Positions 9,060 through 16,028 of a stretch of DNA of 64,000 nucleotides are shown here, piece after piece (position 1 is the first letter of the stretch; every line of letters begins with the position of its first letter). The notes under the pieces are model-generated. The model had not been told where the DNA came from. It searched no databases and saw nothing but the letters and a program-made list of their open reading frames with translations. Location: the NCBI GenBank assembly GCA_964565335.1, contig CAZMEN010000003.1, forward strand, positions 1 to 64,000. Direction: 5' to 3'. The position numbers and the translations under genes were made by a program. The stretch comes from Litorimonas sp964565335. GTDB lineage: Bacteria > Pseudomonadota > Alphaproteobacteria > Caulobacterales > Maricaulaceae.

Positions 9060-9875
9060 CTATCCTGCCAATTTCGCTGCTATTTTCTTTGTGGCAAACC
9101 TGCCCAATCCCGGCATGAAGCGGGAGATGTAATGAAAGATAAAAGAGTCTTTGCCTATGCGGAGGCGCATTTTTTCTTTCTCTATGGCGCGAATGATTTT
9201 GACGGCGGCGTATTCGGCGTCTACGCCTGTTTTATGAGCGATGGCATAATTCTTTTTGGCTTGTTCAATATCATCTGACTCCTCGAGCGTGGCCATAATC
9301 ATATCGGTGCGAATGGCGCCGGGATGAACGCTGGTCAGGCCAATGCCTTTCAGGCTCCATTCTGCCCAGAGGCTATCGGTCAGGAGCTGCACGCCCGCCT
9401 TGGTCGCGCAATAAGAGGATTGCCCGGGCAGGCCAAGAAAGGCCGACATAGAGGAGAGGTTGATAACATGGGCCTCATCGGCGTCGGTGAGGGCCTCGTC
9501 AAAAAAGTGACAGCCATAAATCACGCCCCAGAGATTGACGCCCATGATACGGTCCCAATCCTTAAGGCTGTGGGTGGAGAAGTTTTTTTGCAACGTGATG
9601 CCGGCATTGTTAATCAGAATATTGACGCGGCCATGCGCGTTCAGGACATCATCCCGAAAGCTCTCCATGGCTTTGCGGTCCATAACATTTACGACATGCT
9701 GGGTGACTTTCCCGGCATTGGGCGAAAGGCTTGCGGCCGTCTTTTCGAGCGCCTCTTTTGAGATATCAGCAAGAGCGAGGGCGCAGCCTTTTTCCGCCAA
9801 ACCTTGGGCGAGGGCCGAGCCCAGTCCGCCGCCTGCGCCTGTGATCACGGCAACATGTCCTGATTTTATATCCAT
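9060..9875 (-). CDS. Short-chain dehydrogenase/reductase
   Basis: A 271-residue classical SDR oxidising or reducing an alcohol/ketone with NAD(P). Seen: cofactor motif ITGAGGGLGSALAQ near the N-terminus, NNAGI at about 88-92, catalytic Ser in NLSSMSAF and the YCATK Tyr-Lys pair. The C-terminal tail (FIFHYISRFMPGLGRF) is hydrophobic and longer than in FabG, as in SDRs handling lipids or retinoids. It is the last gene of the minus-strand operon that begins with HsdA-like and SDR genes, 24 bases after the VOC gene. A hydroxysteroid substrate is likely from context only. Confidence 0.88.
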   Translation of the reverse strand: MDIKSGHVAVITGAGGGLGSALAQGLAEKGCALALADISKEALEKTAASLSPNAGKVTQHVVNVMDRKAMESFRDDVLNAHGRVNILINNAGITLQKNFSTHSLKDWDRIMGVNLWGVIYGCHFFDEALTDADEAHVINLSSMSAFLGLPGQSSYCATKAGVQLLTDSLWAEWSLKGIGLTSVHPGAIRTDMIMATLEESDDIEQAKKNYAIAHKTGVDAEYAAVKIIRAIEKEKMRLRIGKDSFIFHYISRFMPGLGRFATKKIAAKLAG

Positions 9876-9899
9876 GATTATCCTTTTTAAAGGGCCTTG

Positions 9900-10556
9900 C
9901 TATGTAGTCCTGCGCGTAAGTTTTATTTGCCCCGTCAGTTTTTTTACGAGGAAACCGCCCAGCGCTTTTAAGACGGCGCCTTTGGGCGTTAAGGCGTTGA
10001 GGTTAAAATCTTTGTCTTCGCTTTTTATCTCTGCGTCTTTCCACATGGCATAAATCGCGTCGAAATAGGGGCGGGTTAAATCATTCCACTCAATCATCTC
10101 AAGGATAATACCGGTGGTAGGATTTTCAACATACGACATCCGCGCGAGACCATCTACGCCGGAATCGACAACCGCTTCATAGCCGTTATCAAGTGCAAAA
10201 TTATATTGCTCGGGAAAGTCTTCAACGCAAATAGCATAATGGTGCACGCCGGATAGCTCACGCGCCTTGGCTTCGGTGTAAAGTGAACGCGCATTATCCA
10301 AAGGCTCGATGAGTTCGATTTGCAAATCGCCTATATATCCGAAGGCGATATGAACGGGCGTCTTCCTAGCTTTCTGTCCTCGGTAATAGGCGTTTTGTAG
10401 CGGGCTGACATTGCGGGTGATAAGGAAGGGGCCGACATTCAATCCGCGCCAATGCGCAATGCTCGCTTCGATGTCATTGACGATATAAGCGACTTGCTTG
10501 ATGGGGCCAAATTGTGCCGGCAAATTTGGAAGGTTTTGAATATCGGTTGGGGTCAT
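9900..10556 (-). CDS. VOC/glyoxalase-superfamily protein
   Basis: A 218-residue protein of the vicinal-oxygen-chelate fold (glyoxalase_4 type). Seen: first module FGPIKQVAYIVNDIEASIAHW, then IELIEPLDN, HHYAICVEDF and ILEMIEWND, with the His and Glu positions used for metal binding in the fold. The last 40 residues form an extra basic helix. Start codon and the OYE-gene stop overlap by four bases (ATGA). A second VOC gene lies at 37887. Family members include epimerases, dioxygenases and isomerases; the reaction here is unknown. Confidence 0.8.
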   Translation of the reverse strand: MTPTDIQNLPNLPAQFGPIKQVAYIVNDIEASIAHWRGLNVGPFLITRNVSPLQNAYYRGQKARKTPVHIAFGYIGDLQIELIEPLDNARSLYTEAKARELSGVHHYAICVEDFPEQYNFALDNGYEAVVDSGVDGLARMSYVENPTTGIILEMIEWNDLTRPYFDAIYAMWKDAEIKSEDKDFNLNALTPKGAVLKALGGFLVKKLTGQIKLTRRTT

Positions 10557-11713
10557 GCCGAGTGTGACGCTTCTGCTGGCGGATTTGAATCATTAAGCAC
10601 GCAGCGAATGCCGTCGGGATGCTGGATAAGCGGGACGCAGAAATTACAATGGGTGCAACCGCTATCATAGTCCGCATCAGCCTGCGCATGCTTAACAAAT
10701 TCTGGGTCTTTGAGGATAGGCCGTCCGACTTGCACAAAGTCAAATCCAGCCTCCATGACGCGGTCAATATCGGCGCGGGTCGAGACACCGCCGACATAGA
10801 TGACGGGACACGTCACAGCCGCTTTGATGTTCTTCGCGGCCTCTAAAAAGAAGGTCGGCTCATAAGGATATTCTTTCCACATGAGCGGGCCCATAAGTTT
10901 GTAAAGCAATTTAGACGTTTTGCTGGAGGCCATAGCGACCATACCTTTGGCGATGCTCTGACCGCGAAAGAGATACATGGAGTTATAACTTGATGTGCCG
11001 CCGCTGGGCACGATGCCGTCTATGCCAGCCGTGTCCAAAGACTTGGCGACCTCTATGCCTTGTTCATAGCTCACGCCGCCTTTGACAGCATCGGTCATGG
11101 AAATTTTGCCAAGGATAGGAAAGTCTGGGCCAACTGCCTCGCGCGCGGCGGCGAGGCAGGCCAGCGGGACGCGCATGCGCTTTTCATGACTGCCGCCATA
11201 TTTATCGCTGCGCTTATTCGTTTTAGGGCTAATAAATTGCGAGAGACCATAGCCATGGCCGAAATGTATTTCCATGGCGTCAAAGCCGACGCGTTTCATA
11301 AAGCTTGCGGCCTGCCCATATGTTTGAATGAGATTATCTATATCAGACTGGGTCATAGCAGGGGCGATGGGGCGACCTGCGGTCAATCCTATGCCGACAA
11401 ACATTTTAGACGGCCCCTTAGGCGGTTGGTCTTTTTGTAAGGCCTTGTTTTGCGAGAAATGTCCGCAATGGGTGACTTGGCCCGAGACTTTCGCGCCTGT
11501 TTTTTTGATCATGGATATGAGGTTGCGAAGTTCATCTTCTATCCCGTCATGTAGCCACATCATATTTTCCATGATCCGGCCATCAGCTTCGGTAGTGCAA
11601 TAGGAAATAGTTGTCAGGCCTATTCCGCCCTCCGCGATAGCTTTGTGGAAATTAAACAGCCGCTCTCCAGGCACGCCTCCTGGAGTCATGCCTTCAAAAG
11701 TGGCGGCTTTCAT
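10553..11713 (-). CDS. Old-yellow-enzyme family NADH:flavin oxidoreductase
   Basis: An FMN TIM-barrel enzyme of the 2,4-dienoyl-CoA reductase/OYE family, without the C-terminal FAD/NAD domain. Seen: SGQVTHCGH, MEIHFGHGYGLSQFISP, RSDKYGGSHEKR and the Fe-S type cluster CTHCNFC with a further Cys after 11 residues. The first ATG (11713) falls inside the conserved NRIMKAAT motif. The same frame reads on upstream as NPFTRAKLGKLELKNR, matching the N-terminus of the paralogue at 41511, but contains no ATG, GTG or TTG before a stop at about 11849. An ATA at 11782, overlapping the ALDH stop as ATAG behind an AAGGG, may be the real start. Confidence 0.85.
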   Translation of the reverse strand: MKAATFEGMTPGGVPGERLFNFHKAIAEGGIGLTTISYCTTEADGRIMENMMWLHDGIEDELRNLISMIKKTGAKVSGQVTHCGHFSQNKALQKDQPPKGPSKMFVGIGLTAGRPIAPAMTQSDIDNLIQTYGQAASFMKRVGFDAMEIHFGHGYGLSQFISPKTNKRSDKYGGSHEKRMRVPLACLAAAREAVGPDFPILGKISMTDAVKGGVSYEQGIEVAKSLDTAGIDGIVPSGGTSSYNSMYLFRGQSIAKGMVAMASSKTSKLLYKLMGPLMWKEYPYEPTFFLEAAKNIKAAVTCPVIYVGGVSTRADIDRVMEAGFDFVQVGRPILKDPEFVKHAQADADYDSGCTHCNFCVPLIQHPDGIRCVLNDSNPPAEASHSA

Positions 11714-11778
11714 GATGCGGTTTTTCAGCTCAAGCTTACCCAGCTTGGCGCGCGTGAAGGGGTTATATGCTGTCCGAG

Positions 11779-13197
11779 CTATTTTTTGATGCCCTTCATA
11801 ATTAGACCTGAATAGCGCTCTGAATAAGGCGGTAATTGAATCAGGAAATCACGGAATCTATCGAGCGGTTGATGCACGACGGAGCGTTCATTGGACATTG
11901 TCTTAAAGCCTTCATAGCCGCCTATACGGCCCATGCCGGAATTGCCGACGCCGCCAAAGGGCAGGCGGGGATTTGTACCAGATTGGATACAATTATTATT
12001 CACCACGGCAGACCCTGAGGATGTGTTTTCGAGGAAATATTCTATATTCGCGTCATTGGTGGAATAGATATAAAGCGCGAGAGAATTCGTGCGCGGTTTG
12101 ATGATGTCGAGCACCTCTGCGTGGTTTTTATATCCGACAACGCACATGACGGGGCCGAAGACTTCTTCGCGCATAATGTCCATATCTTCCGTGACATCAG
12201 TGAGCAAAGTAGGTTCGATATAGTTATCTTTAACATTCGCTTTGCCTCCACAAATGACTGTCGCGCCTTTTTTTACAGCGTCATCAATGAGGGATTTTAC
12301 GCGCTTTGTGTGGCGCTCATTAATAATGCGCGGAACATAATTTGAGTTTTCTAATCCCGTGCCTTCGGAATTATAAAGCGCATTTATTTGGTCTTTTAGG
12401 TCGTTCTGAAACGCGTCCTTCACACTCTCATGGACGATGGCGTAATCGGGCGCGATGCAGACTTGGCCCGCATTCATTACGCGGCCCCAAGCGAGTTTTT
12501 TCGCCGCGTTTTCGAGCTTGGCCGTCTCGTCAATAATAACGGGGTTTTTCCCGCCCATTTCCAGCGTAACCGAGGCGAGATTATCCGCCGCCGCCTTCAT
12601 CACGATTTTTCCGACCGCAGTCCCGCCTGTGTAATAGATATGATCAAAGGGCTGGGCGAGGAGTTCCTGCGCGACCTCGACGCCGCCTTGAAAGACTTCG
12701 GCTTCGTCATTTGGGAAGACTTTATTGACAATCTCTTGGATGATTTGCGCAGAATCTGGCGCAAGTTCAGAGGGCTTAATCGCCATGGCATTTCCTGCCG
12801 CAATAGAGGCGAGCATAGGCACAAAGCTCTCGGCTGTTGGCGCATTATAGGCCGCCATGTTCAGCACGACGCCTTTGGATTGGCGGCGGATTTCACAGCG
12901 CTTCCCCATAGTCGCCAGTGAGTTTTTCACTTTTTCGGGCTTCATCCATTTCGCGAGATTTTTACACATGAAATCCACTTCGGATTTCAGCATGACAAGT
13001 TCTGCGGCCATATCCAAATCATGGGTACCGCGCTCGGCGCGGGCGGCCTTAAACAGGTCCTCTTTGCGGTCGACTGTAGCCTCCCACAAGGCTTTCATTT
13101 TTGCGCAGCGCTCAGCCGCCGTTGTATTGCGCAGGCGCGGCGTGGCACCTTTCAAGGCTTGGACCTTGGCCGCTATATCTGATGTTTTAACCGCCAT
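11779..13197 (-). CDS. Aldehyde dehydrogenase
   Basis: A 472-residue NAD(P)-dependent aldehyde dehydrogenase converting an aldehyde to an acid. Seen: the Asn of MAAYNAPTAES, the cofactor-loop FDHIYYTGGTAVGK, catalytic Glu in TLEMGGKNPVII and nucleophilic Cys in NAGQVCIAPDY, and the C-terminal FGGVGNSGMGRIGGYEGF. The tail SERYSGLIMKG is of the type seen in coniferyl-aldehyde-dehydrogenase-like members (class 3 length). It starts three bases after the SDR stop at 13201. In context it may oxidise an aldehyde made during side-chain or ring degradation (inference). Confidence 0.92.
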   Translation of the reverse strand: MAVKTSDIAAKVQALKGATPRLRNTTAAERCAKMKALWEATVDRKEDLFKAARAERGTHDLDMAAELVMLKSEVDFMCKNLAKWMKPEKVKNSLATMGKRCEIRRQSKGVVLNMAAYNAPTAESFVPMLASIAAGNAMAIKPSELAPDSAQIIQEIVNKVFPNDEAEVFQGGVEVAQELLAQPFDHIYYTGGTAVGKIVMKAAADNLASVTLEMGGKNPVIIDETAKLENAAKKLAWGRVMNAGQVCIAPDYAIVHESVKDAFQNDLKDQINALYNSEGTGLENSNYVPRIINERHTKRVKSLIDDAVKKGATVICGGKANVKDNYIEPTLLTDVTEDMDIMREEVFGPVMCVVGYKNHAEVLDIIKPRTNSLALYIYSTNDANIEYFLENTSSGSAVVNNNCIQSGTNPRLPFGGVGNSGMGRIGGYEGFKTMSNERSVVHQPLDRFRDFLIQLPPYSERYSGLIMKGIKK

Positions 13198-13200
13198 GGA

Positions 13201-14079
13201 TTAGCCCTTACCATATTGCGGAATGCCTACGGCTTTTTGGATAGTCTTTTCAAAGCCGCGCTCTGACATAAGGTTGAGCATGACCTTCATCGGCTTGACA
13301 TCTTTGCCTACCAGATAGCGAGGCTTCCATGTCTTCTTCTCAAGCAAGGCGAGGACTTCATCGGTCACGTAATCAGGCGTGTTTCCCTTATTGATGGCTT
13401 CGACCATTTTTACAGTGGTTGTTTCTCGAAGGTGAGGCTCATAGACGGCTTTGACCTCTTCAGAAATGCCTCTCCAAATGTCTTTCGTCGTTTCTTCGGC
13501 ATTGGCGGTCATATGTGTCTTCACAGCGCCCGGCTCGATGGAGGTGACTTCAATCCCGAAAGGTGCAAGCTCATTACGCAGGGTACAGGTCAGGCCTTCG
13601 ACCGCCCATTTGGACATATTGTAACTGCCAGAACACACAGGGTTTGCGCGCACCGCCCCAGAGGCGAAATTGATAATACGCGACTCCGGCGCGCCTTTAC
13701 GGATCATTGGCAGAAAGGCTTGGGTAACGCGCATGGGGCCGAAAGTATTTATCTCAAACAGGATGCGCATTTCGTCCATATTGATGCCTTCAATCGGACC
13801 TGTGCCTTTATTCGCTATACCGGCATTATTAATAAGCAGGTGAAGTGGCCCCTGATTTAAATGCTTTGCTACAGTCTCGGCGCTGGCGGTGACGGAAGCG
13901 TCAGAGGTGACATCTTGTTCGACTTTGACAATATTTTCATGACTACCGAGCTCAGAGGTATCCGCGCCGGGGAGAACGCCTGCAAAGACTTTCCAGCCGC
14001 GTTCGGCCAATTTCTTAGCTTTCATGGCGCCCATACCCATGGCGGCCCCGGTAATAAAGGCTGATTTTTGATCTGCCAT
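13201..14079 (-). CDS. Short-chain dehydrogenase (17-beta-HSD/retinol-DH type)
   Basis: A 292-residue SDR. Seen: cofactor motif ITGAAMGMGAMKAKKLAERG, NNAGI, catalytic Ser in NFASGAV, SYNMSKWA with Tyr-Lys, and PGAVKTHM. The roughly 40-residue C-terminal extension (KPRYLVGKDVKPMKVMLNLM) is as in 17-beta-hydroxysteroid and retinol dehydrogenases rather than FabG. The start at 14079 has a strong GGGGAGA ribosome site. The 83-base gap upstream holds a TetR-type palindrome (14109-14125), so an internal promoter may begin the SDR-ALDH-OYE-VOC-SDR unit here. Confidence 0.88.
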   Translation of the reverse strand: MADQKSAFITGAAMGMGAMKAKKLAERGWKVFAGVLPGADTSELGSHENIVKVEQDVTSDASVTASAETVAKHLNQGPLHLLINNAGIANKGTGPIEGINMDEMRILFEINTFGPMRVTQAFLPMIRKGAPESRIINFASGAVRANPVCSGSYNMSKWAVEGLTCTLRNELAPFGIEVTSIEPGAVKTHMTANAEETTKDIWRGISEEVKAVYEPHLRETTTVKMVEAINKGNTPDYVTDEVLALLEKKTWKPRYLVGKDVKPMKVMLNLMSERGFEKTIQKAVGIPQYGKG

Positions 14080-14108
14080 TGTGATCTCCCCTGATTGTTT
14101 TTCGACTT

Positions 14109-14125
14109 TCCGAATGACGTTCAGA
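14109..14125. promoter_or_regulatory. Degenerate TetR-type palindrome upstream of SDR-ALDH operon
   Basis: TCCGAATGACGTTCAGA matches the palindrome beside tetR (32316-32332) at 13 of 17 positions. It lies 30 bases upstream of the start codon at 14079, in the 83-base gap between two SDR genes. It is weaker than the other two copies and may be a lower-affinity site or chance. Confidence 0.4.
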
Positions 14126-14162
14126 AAAGCCTATGGTGGTGTGTGAGTCAAGCTGTCTAGAA

Positions 14163-14924
14163 TTAAAAGGCGTCAGGCCGGAGCTGCGCATCCGTGCCGC
14201 CATCAACATATATAATGCTGCCCTGCATATATTCTGCGGCATCAGAGAGCATAAATTCAATAACACCCGCTATTTCATCGGGCGATGCGACGCGAGTTTT
14301 GGGAATAGGAATCATCTCCACGCTTTTGCCAATGACAGGATGGTCAGCCGCGCCTCTAAACATCGGCGTTTCTGTCATGCCGGGCGCGATGGCATTTAAC
14401 GTAATGCCTGCTTGACCCCACTCCGCTGCGCGGCGGCGTATGGCGCGTGCGACGGCGTGTTTAGACGTCCCGTAAGTCAGCGCGCCATGGGCATCACCAA
14501 TAAGCTCCATGGCTTTGTCTTCATCGCCGTCCAACATAGCGAGGACAAAGGGTGTTTTCGGGTCCGTACGCATTTGGGCAGAGTTGGAGGAGATAACGAC
14601 AACGCGTCCATCCACAGCGGCAAGAGCGTCCTTCAGCCCGTCCAGTAGAGACACACAGCCAAAATAATTGACCTTCGCGACAAGCTGCCCGTCATCCAAA
14701 TGTCCGCCAAGACCTGCTGCGAGGACGAGTCGGTCAATTTTACCACCTGACATCTCTATGGCTTGGTCAATGGCAAATTGGCGTCCTGCGGGCGTTGACA
14801 GGTCTGCAGAAATGTCCGCGCCTTTTAAATCAACCCCGATAACGCGATGTCCCTGAGCCGCTAATCGCTTTGCAGTGCAAGCGCCTATCCCTGAAGCGGA
14901 TCCTGAAATAACGGCTATGCCCAT
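14163..14924 (-). CDS. hsdA: 3-alpha-hydroxysteroid dehydrogenase, HsdA-like
   Basis: A 253-residue SDR that closely resembles Comamonas testosteroni HsdA as I recall it: the short N-terminus IAVISGSASGIGACT, the ADLSTPAGR segment, LVLAAGLGG in place of the usual NNAG, KVNYFGCVSLLDGL, VVVISSNSA with catalytic Ser, YGTSKHAV with Tyr-Lys, and the C-terminus DGGTDAQLRPDAF. That enzyme interconverts 3-alpha-hydroxy and 3-keto steroids with NAD. This is one of the clearest pointers to a steroid substrate in the window. ATG at 14924 follows CAGGAA. It is first in the minus operon and shares a divergent promoter and operator with the SDR at 15051. Confidence 0.82.
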   Translation of the reverse strand: MGIAVISGSASGIGACTAKRLAAQGHRVIGVDLKGADISADLSTPAGRQFAIDQAIEMSGGKIDRLVLAAGLGGHLDDGQLVAKVNYFGCVSLLDGLKDALAAVDGRVVVISSNSAQMRTDPKTPFVLAMLDGDEDKAMELIGDAHGALTYGTSKHAVARAIRRRAAEWGQAGITLNAIAPGMTETPMFRGAADHPVIGKSVEMIPIPKTRVASPDEIAGVIEFMLSDAAEYMQGSIIYVDGGTDAQLRPDAF

Positions 14925-14944
14925 AATGTATTCCTGCTGTTAGT

Positions 14945-15038
14945 TTGCGTAGTAACTAGCGCTATAATTTACGCAAATCGAGACAAAATTGCTTTTCAAC
15001 CTTAAAAATCGTAGTTGTAGCGCCTAAAAATAACGCAT
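14945..15038. promoter_or_regulatory. TTGCGTA operator array, hsdA/SDR divergent promoter
   Basis: A perfect pair TTGCGTA (14945-14951), 18 bases, TACGCAA (14970-14976) lies 20 bases upstream of the hsdA-like start. A weaker copy, AATCGTA (15007-15013), 18 bases, AACGCAT (15032-15038), starts exactly 62 bases later and reaches the ribosome site of the plus-strand SDR. Spacing agrees with the other arrays. Confidence 0.62.
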
Positions 15039-15050
15039 TCGGAGTTTTTT

Positions 15051-15815
15051 ATGAGTGATTTTCCAAATGGAGCCGCCATCGTTTTCGGCGCGACTGGCGG
15101 AATTGGGCGTGTGGTTTGTCTTGAGCTTGCCAAAGCCGGAAGTGATGTCGCGATTACATGGCATTCTAATGAAGCTGTCGCGAAAGACCTCGCCAAAGAG
15201 ATTGAGAGTTTGGGCCGCAAAGCCAGCGTCCATCAATGTGATGTATTAAATGAGGGAGCCTCTAAGGCGGTGATAGAAGCGGCCGCGCTTCGACATGGAC
15301 GACTTCATACAATGGTATGGGGTGCAGGGCCTTTGGTGGAGCAAGTTTATGTCGCCGATACGCGCCGAGAGCAATGGCAGAACGCCGTTAATGTGGAAGT
15401 GCATGGGTTCTTTGATGCGGCCCAGTCCGCGATAACGCATATGAGGGAGCAAGGCGGCTCTATTATTCACCTTGGCTCGGCGGGGCATCTTAGCTGGCCC
15501 GACAAAGATGTTCTCTCTGTTGCGCCAAAGGCTGCGAATGAAAGCCTCATAAAGGCTATAGCTCGCGAAGAAGGCAAAAACCTCATCCGTGCGAACTCTG
15601 TTTTGATAGGGGTGATAGAGGCGGGCATGTTCTTGGAGTTATCGAAACAAGGCGTTTTCGATGAGGCTTGGACGGCCGATGTGCAAAAGAATTTGGCGCT
15701 AAAACGCTGGGGGCAACCTGAAGAGGTCGGCCATGCTGTTGTCTTTTTAGCGTCAGAAAAAGCCGCCTATGTTACGGGCCAGCAGATCGCTGTGGCCGGA
15801 GGCTATGGTCTTTGA
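15051..15815 (+). CDS. Atypical SDR lacking the catalytic tyrosine
   Basis: A 254-residue SDR-fold protein. Seen: cofactor motif VFGATGGIGRVVCLELAKAG, DVLNEGA, VWGAGPL in place of NNAG, and C-terminal RWGQPEEVGHAVVFLASE followed by VTGQQIAVAGGYG. In the catalytic region the Ser of LGSAGH is kept, but the residue four before the conserved Lys is Ser (SVAPK) instead of Tyr, with the usual 12-residue spacing. That suggests altered or lost oxidoreductase chemistry. ATG at 15051 follows GGAG. It diverges from hsdA and precedes a TonB receptor that has its own operator. Confidence 0.85.
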   Translation: MSDFPNGAAIVFGATGGIGRVVCLELAKAGSDVAITWHSNEAVAKDLAKEIESLGRKASVHQCDVLNEGASKAVIEAAALRHGRLHTMVWGAGPLVEQVYVADTRREQWQNAVNVEVHGFFDAAQSAITHMREQGGSIIHLGSAGHLSWPDKDVLSVAPKAANESLIKAIAREEGKNLIRANSVLIGVIEAGMFLELSKQGVFDEAWTADVQKNLALKRWGQPEEVGHAVVFLASEKAAYVTGQQIAVAGGYGL

Positions 15816-15847
15816 GTCAATTAAGATTTATCTCCCCACATCTCAAA

Positions 15848-15917
15848 TTGCGTAACAAAAATGCAACTATGCTACGCAAAACACCCCAAATCGGCAAGAA
15901 AAGTCCCAAATCGCGCA
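15848..15917. promoter_or_regulatory. TTGCGTA operator upstream of TonB receptor
   Basis: A perfect TTGCGTA (15848-15854), 18 bases, TACGCAA (15873-15879). A weak half-site TCGCGCA begins 63 bases after the first. It lies 150 to 180 bases upstream of the receptor start, between co-directional genes, so here it should serve only the receptor-sulfatase unit. Confidence 0.6.
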
Positions 15918-16028
15918 ATATTTTTGGATTTTCTTGCGGCTCTGACGTTGCGCCCGATTTCGTTATGGCTTAGGTTTTGAAATAATAAGGGCAAAATGCC
16001 GCATCAAAAACATAGGGGAGAGACAATT

